In this document: piece by piece, positions 43,710 through 52,267 of the stretch
Numbering within the stretch: the stretch's first letter is position 1
Layout of the letters: the number at the start of each line of letters is the position of its first letter
Assembly (NCBI RefSeq): GCF_021117365.1
Contig: NZ_CP088262.1
Coordinates: 1,488,001 to 1,552,000, forward strand
Reading direction: 5' to 3'
Origin: Nocardioides sp. cx-173
GTDB taxonomy: Bacteria; Actinomycetota; Actinomycetes; Propionibacteriales; Nocardioidaceae
Length of the DNA: 64,000 bases
Position numbers and translations under genes: made by a program
The notes under the pieces: model-generated
The model's input: the letters and a program-made list of their open reading frames with translations, nothing else
Told to the model about the DNA's origin: nothing
Database searches by the model: none

Positions 43710-45932
43710 TCAGCCCACCCGGACGGTCCGCACCTTCGACGTGCCGGCGGAGTGCAGTGCGGTCGGACTCAACACCACCTTGATCCGGTGGAGGCCAGTT
43801 GTGAGACCGCGGAGCCGGACGCGCACCACGTTGCCGTCACCGGCCGTCACGTAGCCGGTCGCGACGCGTCGCCCGTTGTCCCAGATGACGAGGCGACCGG
43901 TGGCCGGCGTCGTGCCCGCTCCGACCAGGCCGGTGCTGACGCGGAGGACGCGAGACCTCCCGCCTGTCGAGCGGAGCACCCGCAGTCCGACCGTCGCCTT
44001 GGCGCGGCGCACGAGGATCGTGTTGGACGCGGCCGACGGTGCGGAGGTGGTGCTCCCGGCGTACGTAACCCGGATGCGGTGGGCGCCGGGTCGCAGGGTG
44101 CGCGGGAGGGGGACCCTGGCAACGCCGTTTCGCAGCATCGCGGTGGTCGGCCGGCGAGTGCCGATCTCGACCTCGACCTCGCCGGAGGTCAGCCCGCTCA
44201 CGCGGATCTTGGCCGAGGTCCTCTTGCCGTACGTCGTTGCGGCGGGCGCGGTCACGGTGGTGGTCGTCGCCTTCCGCAGCAGGGACGGCGTGGCGGCGGG
44301 CGCCGTGCGGTGACCGGTGGCGTGCTCGAAGTCGTAGGCGTAGGACAGCAGTCCGGCCTCCGAGTAGGGCATGCCCATCAGGCTCAGGCCGACGGGGAGC
44401 CCGTCTTCGTCGAAGCCGGCAGGGACGCTCACGATCGGGAAGCCGGAGAAGTTCGCCCAGGCACAGTGCGAGCCGAACTGCCGTGCGTCGGCCGAGCTCG
44501 GCGTCGGGTCGTCGGCGAGCGTGACGGGCGGGTAGGCCATCGTCGGGAAGGACAGGGCGTCGAGGTCGTTGGCCTCGTAGAGCGCCCGCATGCCGTCGGC
44601 GAAGTGCGTGCGGTTGTCCTTGGCGAGCTGGTTGCGCTCGGCGTCGGCCGGCACGTTGTCGCTGCCGGTGAGCGAGGAGACGTCCTCGGGGAGCATGCGG
44701 TCGCTCGCCGCGACCAGGTCGGCGTAGTTGATCCGGTCGGTCGGTGCCGTGCGCTCCGCGAGGCCGACGGGCCAGGTCGCCTCGGTGCGGTCGAAGTAGG
44801 CCTGGCGACCGCCGGAGCCCCACAGCCTCCGGCCGTCGTAGTACTCAGCCATCCACGCGTCGGTGATCTCGATCGGGACCACGGTCGCGCCCTGGGCCTC
44901 GAGGTCGGCCACCGCGGCGTCGGCGGTCGCGAGCACGGAGTCGCTCTCCTCGCCGATCTCGAAGTCGCCGGCGCCCAACGGGTGCACCATGTAGCCGATC
45001 CGGGCGCCCTCGAGCGAGGTGGTGCTCAGGTCGTCGACGTAGGAGGCGGGCATGCGCGCGTCGGCCCCTGCGGTCAGCTCGTCCCTGGGGTCGGTGCCGG
45101 CCAGGACGTCGAGCGTGCGGGCGGCGTCCTCGACGCTGAGGGCGAGGGGGCCGACCGAGTCGCCGATGAGGTTGTAGTCGACGCCGGTGCGGCTCACCAT
45201 GCCCACGGTCGGCCGCACGCCGACCAGGTTGCTGAACGACGAGACGTCGGTGATCGACCCGCACGACTCGGTCCCGAGCCCCACGGCGCCCAGGCTGGCG
45301 GCGACCGCGGCCGCGGAGCCGCCGCTGGACCCGTTGACGTTGCGGGTCAGGTCGTAGGGGTTGTGCGAGCGCCCACGCACGGAGCTGTAGGTGTCCCACC
45401 AGGCGGCGAACTCGGCCATGTTGCTCTTGCCGAGGATGATCGCGCCGGCCTCCTCGAGTCGGCGCACCACCTCGGCGTCGTGGTGCGGCTGGTACGTCGC
45501 CAGCGCCTGGTTGCCGTGGGAGGTGGGCATGTCGGCGGTGTCGATGTTGTCCTTCACCACCACCGGCACGCCGTGCAGCGGCCCCCGGAGCGCGCCCGCC
45601 GCGCGCTCGCGGTCCAGCTCGGCCGCCTGCGCCACGGCGTCGTCGTTGAGGGTGACGAAGGCCCCCAGCCCGGCGCCGTAGGTCGTGCCGTCGTAGGCGG
45701 CGATCCGGCCGAGGTACTGCTCGACCAGCTGGACGCTGGTGATGTCACCGGCCTCCAGGGCCTCGAGGGCGCCGCTGACGCCGAGCTCCACGACGTCGAC
45801 CTGCGCCGCCGGGGTGGGGTCGGCGGCTGCCGGAGCGAGCGCGGCAGTCGTGGCCAGGAGGGCGAGGGAAAGTGCGGCGACGCCGGTCGCCGCGCGGCGA
45901 CGATCGGGGCGGCGTGGGGACAGGAAGGTCAC
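43710..45932 (-). CDS. secreted amidase-signature enzyme with Ig-like tail
   Basis: A 740-aa exported protein. The signal peptide (GVAALSLALLATTAALAPAAA-DP, about 15-36) precedes an amidase-signature domain with the Ser-cisSer-Lys triad: Lys in GVPVVVKDNID, the cis-Ser in NGSSGGSAAAV and the nucleophile in GTESCGSITDVSS. The enzyme would hydrolyse a carboxamide outside the cytoplasm. From about residue 525 two Ig-like repeats follow (TTTTVTAPAATTYGKRTSAK; RAKATVGLRVLRS), of the kind used for cell-wall or substrate binding. The GTG at 45932 gives a complete signal peptide; the frame upstream is the SDR gene's shadow. Confidence 0.88.
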   Translation of the reverse strand: MTFLSPRRPDRRRAATGVAALSLALLATTAALAPAAADPTPAAQVDVVELGVSGALEALEAGDITSVQLVEQYLGRIAAYDGTTYGAGLGAFVTLNDDAVAQAAELDRERAAGALRGPLHGVPVVVKDNIDTADMPTSHGNQALATYQPHHDAEVVRRLEEAGAIILGKSNMAEFAAWWDTYSSVRGRSHNPYDLTRNVNGSSGGSAAAVAASLGAVGLGTESCGSITDVSSFSNLVGVRPTVGMVSRTGVDYNLIGDSVGPLALSVEDAARTLDVLAGTDPRDELTAGADARMPASYVDDLSTTSLEGARIGYMVHPLGAGDFEIGEESDSVLATADAAVADLEAQGATVVPIEITDAWMAEYYDGRRLWGSGGRQAYFDRTEATWPVGLAERTAPTDRINYADLVAASDRMLPEDVSSLTGSDNVPADAERNQLAKDNRTHFADGMRALYEANDLDALSFPTMAYPPVTLADDPTPSSADARQFGSHCAWANFSGFPIVSVPAGFDEDGLPVGLSLMGMPYSEAGLLSYAYDFEHATGHRTAPAATPSLLRKATTTTVTAPAATTYGKRTSAKIRVSGLTSGEVEVEIGTRRPTTAMLRNGVARVPLPRTLRPGAHRIRVTYAGSTTSAPSAASNTILVRRAKATVGLRVLRSTGGRSRVLRVSTGLVGAGTTPATGRLVIWDNGRRVATGYVTAGDGNVVRVRLRGLTTGLHRIKVVLSPTALHSAGTSKVRTVRVG

Positions 45933-46069
45933 GATGGGGTGGTCTCTTCTCTCTTCGTTCGGAGGGGGACGGGCCGAACGTAGAGCTGGCCGGTGCGCGC
46001 AACGTTGCCGGTGTGTTACGCCCGAGGCCACCCGAGGGCCCGGAAGTAAACAGCCGGTCCCGCGCGGTG

Positions 46070-46855
46070 TCAGAGCGTCGCGATGAGCCCGCCGTCGACT
46101 CGGAAGTCGCTGCCGGTGATGTTGGCGGAGCGCTCGCTGGCCAGGAAGAGGGCCAGGTCGGCCACCTCCTCCGGGAGCGTGAAGCGACCGGTGGGCGCCT
46201 GGGCCTCCTGGCGACGTACGACGTCGCTGGGCGCGTCCTGGGTGCCGGCACCCACCGTCGCAGCGACACCGTCGGCCCCCAGCCAGAGGTCGGTGCGCGC
46301 CGGGCCGGGGCTGATCGTGTTGACCCGGATCGCGGGTGCGAGCTCCTTCGACAGGGACTTGCAGAGGTTGGCGAGGGCGCCCTTCGCGGCGCTGTAGTCG
46401 ATGACCCCGGGGTCGGGGAGGTAGGCGTTGACCGAGCCGATGGTGACGATGGTGGCTCCCGGACGGTCCACCATCAGGGGGATGGCGGCACGCATCGTGC
46501 GGACGGCGGCGAGGAGGTTGATGGTCAGCGTCCGGTCCCAGTCGTCGTCGGTGATGGCCAGGAAACCCTCGAGGCGCGGGCGAACGGCGCCGACGTTGTT
46601 GACCAGGATGTCGAGGCCGCCCCACTCCCTCGTGGCCGCGGCGACGAGGGCGCCGGGGCCGTCAGTGGTGGTGAGGTCGACGTTGAGCGTGCGGACGTCG
46701 GCGCGGGCCGCGAGATCGTCCAGCTCCGCGCTGCCGTTGCGGGCTCCGGCGATGACGGAGGCGCCCTGGTCGGCCAAGGCCCGGGTGATGGCCAGGCCGA
46801 TGCCCTTGCTGGCTCCGGTGACGACCGCGGTGCGGCCGCGCAGGCGCAGGTCCAC
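46070..46855 (-). CDS. SDR family oxidoreductase
   Basis: A 261-aa short-chain dehydrogenase. The cofactor motif TGASKGIG is at about 14-21, VNNVGAVRP follows, the catalytic Ser is in VTIGSVNAY, and YSAAK supplies Tyr and Lys. The C-terminus reads GSDFRVDGGLIATL as in typical NAD(P)-dependent SDRs. The product is unknown. It begins four bases after the alpha/beta hydrolase stop, so the two form a leftward operon divergent from the TetR gene at 47775. Confidence 0.9.
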   Translation of the reverse strand: MDLRLRGRTAVVTGASKGIGLAITRALADQGASVIAGARNGSAELDDLAARADVRTLNVDLTTTDGPGALVAAATREWGGLDILVNNVGAVRPRLEGFLAITDDDWDRTLTINLLAAVRTMRAAIPLMVDRPGATIVTIGSVNAYLPDPGVIDYSAAKGALANLCKSLSKELAPAIRVNTISPGPARTDLWLGADGVAATVGAGTQDAPSDVVRRQEAQAPTGRFTLPEEVADLALFLASERSANITGSDFRVDGGLIATL

Positions 46856-46859
46856 CGCG

Positions 46860-47657
46860 TCACAGTCCCTGCGTCTTGAGCCAGCTCAGGCACGAGTCGG
46901 CGACCTCGCGCCAGCCATGGTCGATGGTCAGCGAGTGGGCACGGTCGGGAAACTCGAGGATGTCGGTGACCGCGTCGCTGTGCCGGTACTGCTTGAGGGT
47001 CGCCTGGGTGACCGCCTTCGGGACGGTGTGGTCCTGGCCCCCCATGATCAGGAGCAGGGGGCCACGGCTCTGGTTGTCGGTGGCCACCTTGGCGGGGGAG
47101 TGGGGACTGAAGTTGGCGGCGGCGGCCTCGAACGGCGGTCGCCCCGGCGCCGGGATCGCCCACCTCTCGAAGAGGTCGTCGGACTCCTCGGCGGGGATGG
47201 CGTTGCCGAAGGCGAAGCGGAACTGCTCGGGGGTCAGCGAGACTGCTCGGTGCTTGTTGGCGGGGTTCTTGAAGACCGGCAAGGTCGCCTTGAGGGCAGA
47301 CAGCGGCAGGGGGAGCACGCCCTTGATCTGGGCCGCGTCGATCGCGATCGCGCCGACCGCCAGGTCCTCGCCCAGAAGCCGCTGCGCGATCATCCCGCCG
47401 AAGGAGTGGCCGACCAGGATGGGCTTGGTCGGCAGGGCCTCGATGACCTTCACGTAGTGGGAGACCACGTCATCGATGCCGTGGTCGGCGATCTCCTCGG
47501 GCCGCTCTCGCGCCTCCCCGACAGTGTCCGGATCACCGGGCCATCCCGGCGCCGAGGCGTCGTACCCGGCTTGGGCGAAGCAGTCCACCCAGCCCTCCCA
47601 CGAGCGCGCGTGCAGCCAAAGGCCGTGGATGAACAGGACAGGCGTGCTCGTGGACAT
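46860..47657 (-). CDS. alpha/beta hydrolase (family H, copy 1)
   Basis: A 265-aa alpha/beta hydrolase. The oxyanion segment is FIHGLWLHARSW, the nucleophile elbow GHSFGG, the acid in GGQDHTVP and the final His in DRAHSLTIDH. The phrase LTPEQFRFAFGNA recurs as FTPEQFHYAFTNT in the protein at 62838; the two share most of their length and are paralogues. The ATG at 47657 has AGAGGA before it. It is transcribed with the SDR gene and divergent from a TetR regulator, with a candidate operator at 47680-47701 just upstream. Confidence 0.88.
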   Translation of the reverse strand: MSTSTPVLFIHGLWLHARSWEGWVDCFAQAGYDASAPGWPGDPDTVGEARERPEEIADHGIDDVVSHYVKVIEALPTKPILVGHSFGGMIAQRLLGEDLAVGAIAIDAAQIKGVLPLPLSALKATLPVFKNPANKHRAVSLTPEQFRFAFGNAIPAEESDDLFERWAIPAPGRPPFEAAAANFSPHSPAKVATDNQSRGPLLLIMGGQDHTVPKAVTQATLKQYRHSDAVTDILEFPDRAHSLTIDHGWREVADSCLSWLKTQGL

Positions 47658-47679
47658 GGCGGTTCCTCTCGAGGGCCAT

Positions 47680-47701
47680 GGGTATACCGATCGGTCTACC
47701 C
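47680..47701. promoter_or_regulatory. candidate TetR operator
   Basis: GGGTATACCGA followed by TCGGTCTACCC is a 22-base dyad with one mismatched pair and a perfect ACCGATCGGT core. It lies 22 bases upstream of the hydrolase start and 74 upstream of the TetR-type gene, in their shared promoter region. Confidence 0.6.
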
Positions 47702-47774
47702 ACCTCTCGTTAAGGTAGGACTGCCACCCGCACCTGGCAAGAGGCAGACCGAGTCCATTTGAGAGTCGAGACCC

Positions 47775-48431
47775 GTGACGACGACCCCACCAGCACCGCC
47801 AGCCAGTCCGGCCCCGCCGGCCCCTGCCGCACCCTCGGCAGGGACGCCGGCGCGCCCCTCGGCAGCCAGGGAGAGGATCCTGGTCGCCGCGGATCGGCTG
47901 TTCTACAACGAGGGCATCCATGCCGTCGGGATCCAGCGCATCATCGCGGAGTCTCGGGTCACGCGGGTCACCCTCTACCGCCACTTCCCGTCCAAGGACG
48001 ACCTGATCTCGGCCTACCTCGAGCGTCGGGCGGCCTATGACCACGACCAGGTGAACGGCGTCATCGACGCCCACCCGGACGATCCCCGCCAAGCACTGGA
48101 CGAGCTGGCCACCGCCCTGACCGGGGACGACTTCGGGGCGGTGCGGCGCGGATGCCCCTTCATCAACTCCTCCGCGGAGTTTCCGGCGACCCATCCCGTG
48201 CGGGTCCACGCGCTGGAGATTCGCCGCTGGGTCACCGAGCGCATCGAGGAGCTCCTGCGGCGCCTCGGGCGCCGCGACGCCCGCTCCACCGCCGAGCAGC
48301 TGATGATGGTGCGCACCGGCGCGGTCGTCTCGGCGTCACTGGACGGCAACGAGCACCTCAACCACGACTTCCTCGCCTGCTGGGGCAAGCTGATCGACGA
48401 CGGCCTGCCCGGGGGGTCTCAGGCGGGGTAG
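47775..48431 (+). CDS. TetR family transcriptional regulator
   Basis: A 218-aa repressor-type protein. After a Pro/Ala-rich N-terminal tail (about 30 residues) comes the TetR helix-turn-helix: ARERILVAADRLFYNEGIHAVGIQRIIAESRVTRVTLYRHFPSKDDLI. The C-terminal ligand domain has a Cys in RRGCPFINSSAEFP, a pattern seen in many TetR proteins of redox or hydrolase loci. It is divergent from the hydrolase/SDR operon and most likely represses it through the dyad at 47680-47701. Confidence 0.9.
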   Translation: MTTTPPAPPASPAPPAPAAPSAGTPARPSAARERILVAADRLFYNEGIHAVGIQRIIAESRVTRVTLYRHFPSKDDLISAYLERRAAYDHDQVNGVIDAHPDDPRQALDELATALTGDDFGAVRRGCPFINSSAEFPATHPVRVHALEIRRWVTERIEELLRRLGRRDARSTAEQLMMVRTGAVVSASLDGNEHLNHDFLACWGKLIDDGLPGGSQAG

Positions 48432-48440
48432 GCGGCGCCC

Positions 48441-48446
48441 TACGCT
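48441..48446 (+). promoter_or_regulatory. -10 box TACGCT, leaderless promoter for membrane protein at 48453
   Basis: TACGCT, six bases (TCCCGC), then the GTG at 48453. It lies in the 21-base gap after the TetR gene, so the downstream gene can be expressed independently. Confidence 0.5.
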
Positions 48447-48452
48447 TCCCGC

Positions 48453-49043
48453 GTGCCTCGCTCTACGTCGCCCGTCGTCCCCACGCTTGCCGCCCTCGCC
48501 CTGGGTCTGGCCGTGGGTGTCCTCACCTCGTTCCTCCAGGCGGTGCTGGACTTCCCCTGGCTGGCGCTGGTCAATGCCGCGAGCCCGTGGCTGACCACCG
48601 CCTTCGTGGCCGGCGCGCTTCAATCGCGGCTGCGAACGGCGTGCTGGCTCGGCATGGCGGCCACGCTGCTGCAGGTGGCCGGCTACTACGTCACCGCGGA
48701 GCTCCGTGGCTATGACGCCGGCTTCACCTACGTCGCCCTCTGGACGGTCTGCGCGGTGGTCGGCGGCCCGGTCTTCGGCGCCGCCGGCCGCGCCTGGCGC
48801 ACGGCTGCCCCAGCCGGCCTCGGCATAGCCCTGCTGGTCGCCGCCTACGCCTCCGAGGCCCTCGTGGCCTACCAGCTCCGCCTCGACTACACCCCGACCG
48901 CGACCTTCTTCCTCGTCATCGCCGTCGTGCTCGCCGCGACGCTGCCACTGCACCGCCGGCAGTACGGCGGTCTGGTGCGCTGGTTGGGTCCGGCCTGCGC
49001 GGCAGGACTGGCCGGCCAGCTGGTGCTGGGACTTGTGGCCTGA
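48453..49043 (+). CDS. membrane protein, possibly DUF6518
   Basis: A 196-aa protein with about six membrane helices. The stretch DFPWLALVNAASPWLTTAFVAGAL, the ATLLQVAGYYVTAELRGY helix and AYQLRLDYTPTATFFLVIAV resemble the uncharacterised DUF6518 family of small actinobacterial membrane proteins; this is from memory of the pattern, not a search. No catalytic residues are seen. The nuclease remnant follows. Confidence 0.65.
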   Translation: MPRSTSPVVPTLAALALGLAVGVLTSFLQAVLDFPWLALVNAASPWLTTAFVAGALQSRLRTACWLGMAATLLQVAGYYVTAELRGYDAGFTYVALWTVCAVVGGPVFGAAGRAWRTAAPAGLGIALLVAAYASEALVAYQLRLDYTPTATFFLVIAVVLAATLPLHRRQYGGLVRWLGPACAAGLAGQLVLGLVA

Positions 49044-49081
49044 CCGACGTGTCTGGTCAAAGCCCCACCTGCGGAGTGTGA

Positions 49082-49246
49082 GCCCGCGAGGGCCTCCTGA
49101 GCATCGACCACATCGCGGTCCCCGCGACGTGGGAGGTTGGCGTCACCGAACGTCATCGAGCCTTCGTCGGCGAGACCCGCATCTCCGACCATGACGCCTA
49201 TGTGGTCGAGGTGACCACAGCGCTGGAAGAACTTGCGATTCGATAG
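49082..49246 (+). pseudogene. remnant of endonuclease/exonuclease/phosphatase-type gene
   Basis: A 54-codon open segment ending in TAG reads SIDHIAVPATWEVG ... GETRISDHDAYVVEVTT. The IDHI and ISDHDAYVVEV phrases are the C-terminal catalytic motifs (Asp-His pair) of the EEP nuclease/phosphatase family. A TGA directly precedes it in frame and there is no start codon, so the first four fifths of the gene are gone. It sits just upstream of the DUF222/HNH gene, whose insertion may have removed the rest. Confidence 0.7.
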
Positions 49247-49294
49247 CCACTTACCGTCCACAGTTATGGGCCGTCAAGGGCGGTCGGTGTAAAA

Positions 49295-49310
49295 TCGAAC
49301 ACATGTTCGA
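49295..49310. promoter_or_regulatory. LexA (SOS) box over the DUF222/HNH start codon
   Basis: TCGAACACATGTTCGA is a perfect match to the mycobacterial/actinobacterial LexA consensus TCGAAC-N4-GTTCGA. It contains the ATG (49303-49305) of the DUF222/HNH gene and directly follows TAAAAT (49290-49295), a good -10. LexA would block initiation until DNA damage. Confidence 0.8.
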
Positions 49311-50604
49311 CGACCTCATGCGGCAGATCGCCGAGACGCAACGCGCTCTCGCCGACTGCCCGCGCTCGCTCTCGGATGCGCAGCGAGTGCAGCTGCTCGG
49401 TGCCGCGGAGGGCCTCAAGTGCACCGCCACGGCGGCGCAGGCGACGACAACCGCGGATCTCGACGAGTCCCAGCGTGCGGCGCAGGTCGCGGCCGGGGTG
49501 CGTGCGGCGCGGGTGGGGGAGGGCATCGCCGAGCAGGTCGGCCTGGCGCGCCGGGAGTCCCCGACCAAGGGCGCGCGGCTGTTGGGTCTGGCCAAGGTGC
49601 TGCACCGCGAGATGCCCCACACCCTGGCGCTCATGCGGGCGGGCCGGCTCAACGAGTGGCGTGCCACGATCCTGGCCCGCGAGACCGCCTGCCTTTCCCT
49701 CGATGACCGGGCCGAGGTCGACCGCCGACTGTGCGGCACCGGTGCGGCCGCGACCATGAGCGACCTGCGCCTGACCCGCGCAGCGAAGAGGCTCGCGTGT
49801 GAGCTCGACCCCGCCTCGGTCGCCGAACGCGCCCGCCGCGCCGAGGCCGAGCGGCAGGTCACCATCCGCCCGGCCCCGGACACGATGTGCTGGGTCAGCG
49901 CCCTGCTCCCGGTCAAACAGGGCGTGAGCATCTACGCCACCCTCCTCGCCGCCGCGGCCGCGGCCCGCGCGAAGGGTGCTCAGCGGACGAAGGGGCAGGT
50001 CATGGCCGACACCCTCGTCGAGCGGGTCACCGGCGCCCCGGCCGATGAGCCGGTCAAGGTCGAGGTCAAGCTCGTCATGAGCGACCGCGCCCTCTTCGAC
50101 GCCGCCGACGACGCCGCCCATCTGGAGGGCTACGGGCCGGTGCCGGCTCCCTGGGCTCGGGCGTTCGTCAAGGACGCGATGCGCGCCACCCGGGTCTGGA
50201 TCCGACGCCTCTACACCAGCCCCTCCAGCGGCCAGCTCGTCTCGATGGACTCCCGCGCCCGTCTGGCCCCCGAGGCCCTGGCCGAGTTCGTCGCCACTCG
50301 CGACCAGGACCTGTGCCGCACCCCGTGGTGCGGAGCCCCGATCCGCCACATCGACCACATCCGGTCCTGGGAGCACGGCGGCGCCACCGCCGCGACCAAC
50401 CTCCAAGGCCTCTGCGAACGCTGCAACCACGCCAAGCAGGCCCCCGGCTGGACCGCGACGCCACGCATCGCGCCCGACGGCACCCACACCGTCGAGACCA
50501 CCACCCCCACCGGCCACCGACATCACTCCCGCGCACCCGACCCACCCGGCCCTGCCGATTACTTGATGCCCCTCGAGCGAGTGCCCACCAGCGTCATCGT
50601 CTGA
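49303..50604 (+). CDS. DUF222 and HNH endonuclease protein (13E12 family)
   Basis: A 433-aa protein with a helical DUF222 domain (about 1-290) and a C-terminal HNH nuclease: Cys pair in CRTPWCGAP, catalytic HIDHI, an Asn in AATNLQGLCERCNHAK, and the closing Cys pair. It belongs to the repeated 13E12 group known from mycobacteria and abundant in Nocardioides, thought to be selfish or mobile DNA elements. The ATG lies inside a perfect LexA box, and TAAAAT seven bases upstream suggests a nearly leaderless, SOS-induced transcript. No flanking repeats are evident. Confidence 0.9.
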   Translation: MFDDLMRQIAETQRALADCPRSLSDAQRVQLLGAAEGLKCTATAAQATTTADLDESQRAAQVAAGVRAARVGEGIAEQVGLARRESPTKGARLLGLAKVLHREMPHTLALMRAGRLNEWRATILARETACLSLDDRAEVDRRLCGTGAAATMSDLRLTRAAKRLACELDPASVAERARRAEAERQVTIRPAPDTMCWVSALLPVKQGVSIYATLLAAAAAARAKGAQRTKGQVMADTLVERVTGAPADEPVKVEVKLVMSDRALFDAADDAAHLEGYGPVPAPWARAFVKDAMRATRVWIRRLYTSPSSGQLVSMDSRARLAPEALAEFVATRDQDLCRTPWCGAPIRHIDHIRSWEHGGATAATNLQGLCERCNHAKQAPGWTATPRIAPDGTHTVETTTPTGHRHHSRAPDPPGPADYLMPLERVPTSVIV

Positions 50605-50727
50605 TGGCAGCAGTCCCTGGGGTCGCAGTCACGCGCGCGCGCCGATCCTGTGGATGCTGGCGGCACCTCCTCTGGGCGCCGGGGTGTTCACTGGAACCCA
50701 CAGGGTCGATGAGGTCCGGGAGGGTCC

Positions 50728-51630
50728 ATGTGCCGGTTGTTCGGGATGCATGCGGGGCGCACGCCACGACGAGCCACCTTCTGGTTGCTGAGCGCGCCGG
50801 ACAGCTTGGCCGAGCAGAGCCATCGGATGCCCGACGGCACGGGACTGGGGGTTTTCGGGCTCGACGGTCGCCCCGTCCTGGACAAGCAGCCGCTGGCGGC
50901 GTACGACGACCCTGCGTTCGCAACGGAGGCCAAGGACCTCGCCAGCACCACCTTCGTGGCCCACGTGCGCTACGCGACCACCGGTCCGGTCGGGCCTGAG
51001 AACACCCATCCCTTCGAGCAGGACGGACGCCTGCTCGCCCACAACGGGGTGGTGGAGGACCTGGACCGGCTCGAGGACCGCCTGCGAGAGCTCGAGGCGA
51101 TGAGCCTGGTCCAGGGGCAGACCGACAGCGAGCGGGTCTTCGCGCTGATCACCGCGGAGGCGCGGCGCAACGGCGGGGACGTCGGCGCGGCCATCACCGC
51201 TGCCCTGACCTGGATCGCGGACAACCTGACGCTGTACGCGGTCAACCTCATCCTGACCACCCCCACTGAGCTGTGGGCGGTGCGCTACCCCGACACCCAT
51301 GAGCTCCATGTGCTGGAGCTCCCCGGCCGTGGCGGCCTCGACCCGCTCTCGCACGCCACCCATCGGATCAGCGCGCGCAGCGAGGAGCTCGGCGGGCAGC
51401 GCAGCGTCGTGGTCGCGAGTGAGCCCATGACCGACGACCCCGGCTGGCGGCTGATGGACTCTGGAGAGGTGCTCCACGTCGGCCCCGACCTGGACGTGCA
51501 CAGCTCCCGCCCGCTGCCGGCGCACCCCGCCCACCTCGAGGCCGTCGGCGACCTCGACCGCGACACAGCGATCGCCCAGCATCCCGGCGGCCACGAGGGT
51601 CTGGCCGCAGCTCAGCCGGACCACGACTAG
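50728..51630 (+). CDS. class II glutamine amidotransferase (EgtC/YafJ-like)
   Basis: A 300-aa N-terminal-nucleophile amidohydrolase. After Met removal Cys2 (MCRLFGMHAG) is the catalytic residue. FVAHVRYATTG and HNGVVEDL are the glutaminase motifs that bind glutamine. The family includes EgtC (gamma-glutamyl removal in ergothioneine synthesis) and YafJ-type stand-alone enzymes; no egt genes are nearby, so the substrate is open. The ATG at 50728 follows GGGAGGG at optimal spacing, which fixes the start. Confidence 0.9.
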   Translation: MCRLFGMHAGRTPRRATFWLLSAPDSLAEQSHRMPDGTGLGVFGLDGRPVLDKQPLAAYDDPAFATEAKDLASTTFVAHVRYATTGPVGPENTHPFEQDGRLLAHNGVVEDLDRLEDRLRELEAMSLVQGQTDSERVFALITAEARRNGGDVGAAITAALTWIADNLTLYAVNLILTTPTELWAVRYPDTHELHVLELPGRGGLDPLSHATHRISARSEELGGQRSVVVASEPMTDDPGWRLMDSGEVLHVGPDLDVHSSRPLPAHPAHLEAVGDLDRDTAIAQHPGGHEGLAAAQPDHD

Positions 51631-51681
51631 TTGTGATATCCAGCGTCCGGACTGTCCCGAGAGCGACCGTTCTCTGGCTGG

Positions 51682-52095
51682 TTACTCACAGCCAGCGTTG
51701 GGGTCTTCGGCGCTGAGCGGAGCGCGTCGGAAGGATGCACTCTGACCGCCATCGGCCTCGAAGGTCGCGCGTCCTGGACCCGTCTGGACGAAGACCCCCA
51801 TTGTCTCGTTCTCATCCCAGCCCCGGGGCGGGTTGTGATCTCCGAGTGGTGGGTCAGCGAGCCACAGGCGACCCTTGACGGTGAGACCGAGGACCCCGCA
51901 GTGCGAGGGCACCGCTACGCGCACATCCTTCTCGGAAGGGCTAGTCGGCCGTGACTTCTCGGGTGACGCCGATGATGCTGGCGCGGAAGGGGACTCCTCC
52001 TCCAAAGCGCGACCGTCGGGGTCATTTCCGCATGCGGTCCCCACGGCGAACAACGCGACAACGACGCCCGCGCTTATGCAGCCTTCGACTGTCAT
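51682..52095 (-). CDS. hypothetical exported protein
   Basis: A 137-aa protein with a hydrophobic N-terminus (SAGVVVALFAVGTAC) and a Cys at about position 25. The lipobox is weak (Gly at -3), so either lipoprotein or cleaved export is possible. A Ser/Pro/Glu-rich linker follows (about 30-65), and then a small domain with Cys in PSHCGVLGLTVKGRLWLADPP and a terminal Cys (NAGCE) that could form a disulphide. The ATG at 52095 has GGAGG four bases upstream. Base composition here is less G+C-rich than its neighbours. No homologue is recognised. Confidence 0.6.
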   Translation of the reverse strand: MTVEGCISAGVVVALFAVGTACGNDPDGRALEEESPSAPASSASPEKSRPTSPSEKDVRVAVPSHCGVLGLTVKGRLWLADPPLGDHNPPRGWDENETMGVFVQTGPGRATFEADGGQSASFRRAPLSAEDPNAGCE

Positions 52096-52267
52096 GCCGC
52101 CTCCGTCCGTCACCATCACCGCGTGTCATGGAGACGCGTCCGGACGGGGACAAAGTTGCCTTCGCGCGGTGGTTGACGTCCCTACGGAGCGCTCGGCCGG
52201 CCGATCAGCGCTCAGCCGGCATCTTCTCGGAGCGATGAATCGACGTCACGCGATGCCCTCCATCCGC

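Noticed and set aside
45999..46008. GCAACGTTGC dyad between amidase and SDR genes as an operator
   Set aside because: A single 10-base dyad without a partner site or adjacent regulator; too likely by chance.
49303..50604. Homing endonuclease or intron-encoded protein
   Set aside because: The DUF222 domain and free-standing LexA-controlled gene fit the 13E12 family; no intron or intein boundaries are visible.
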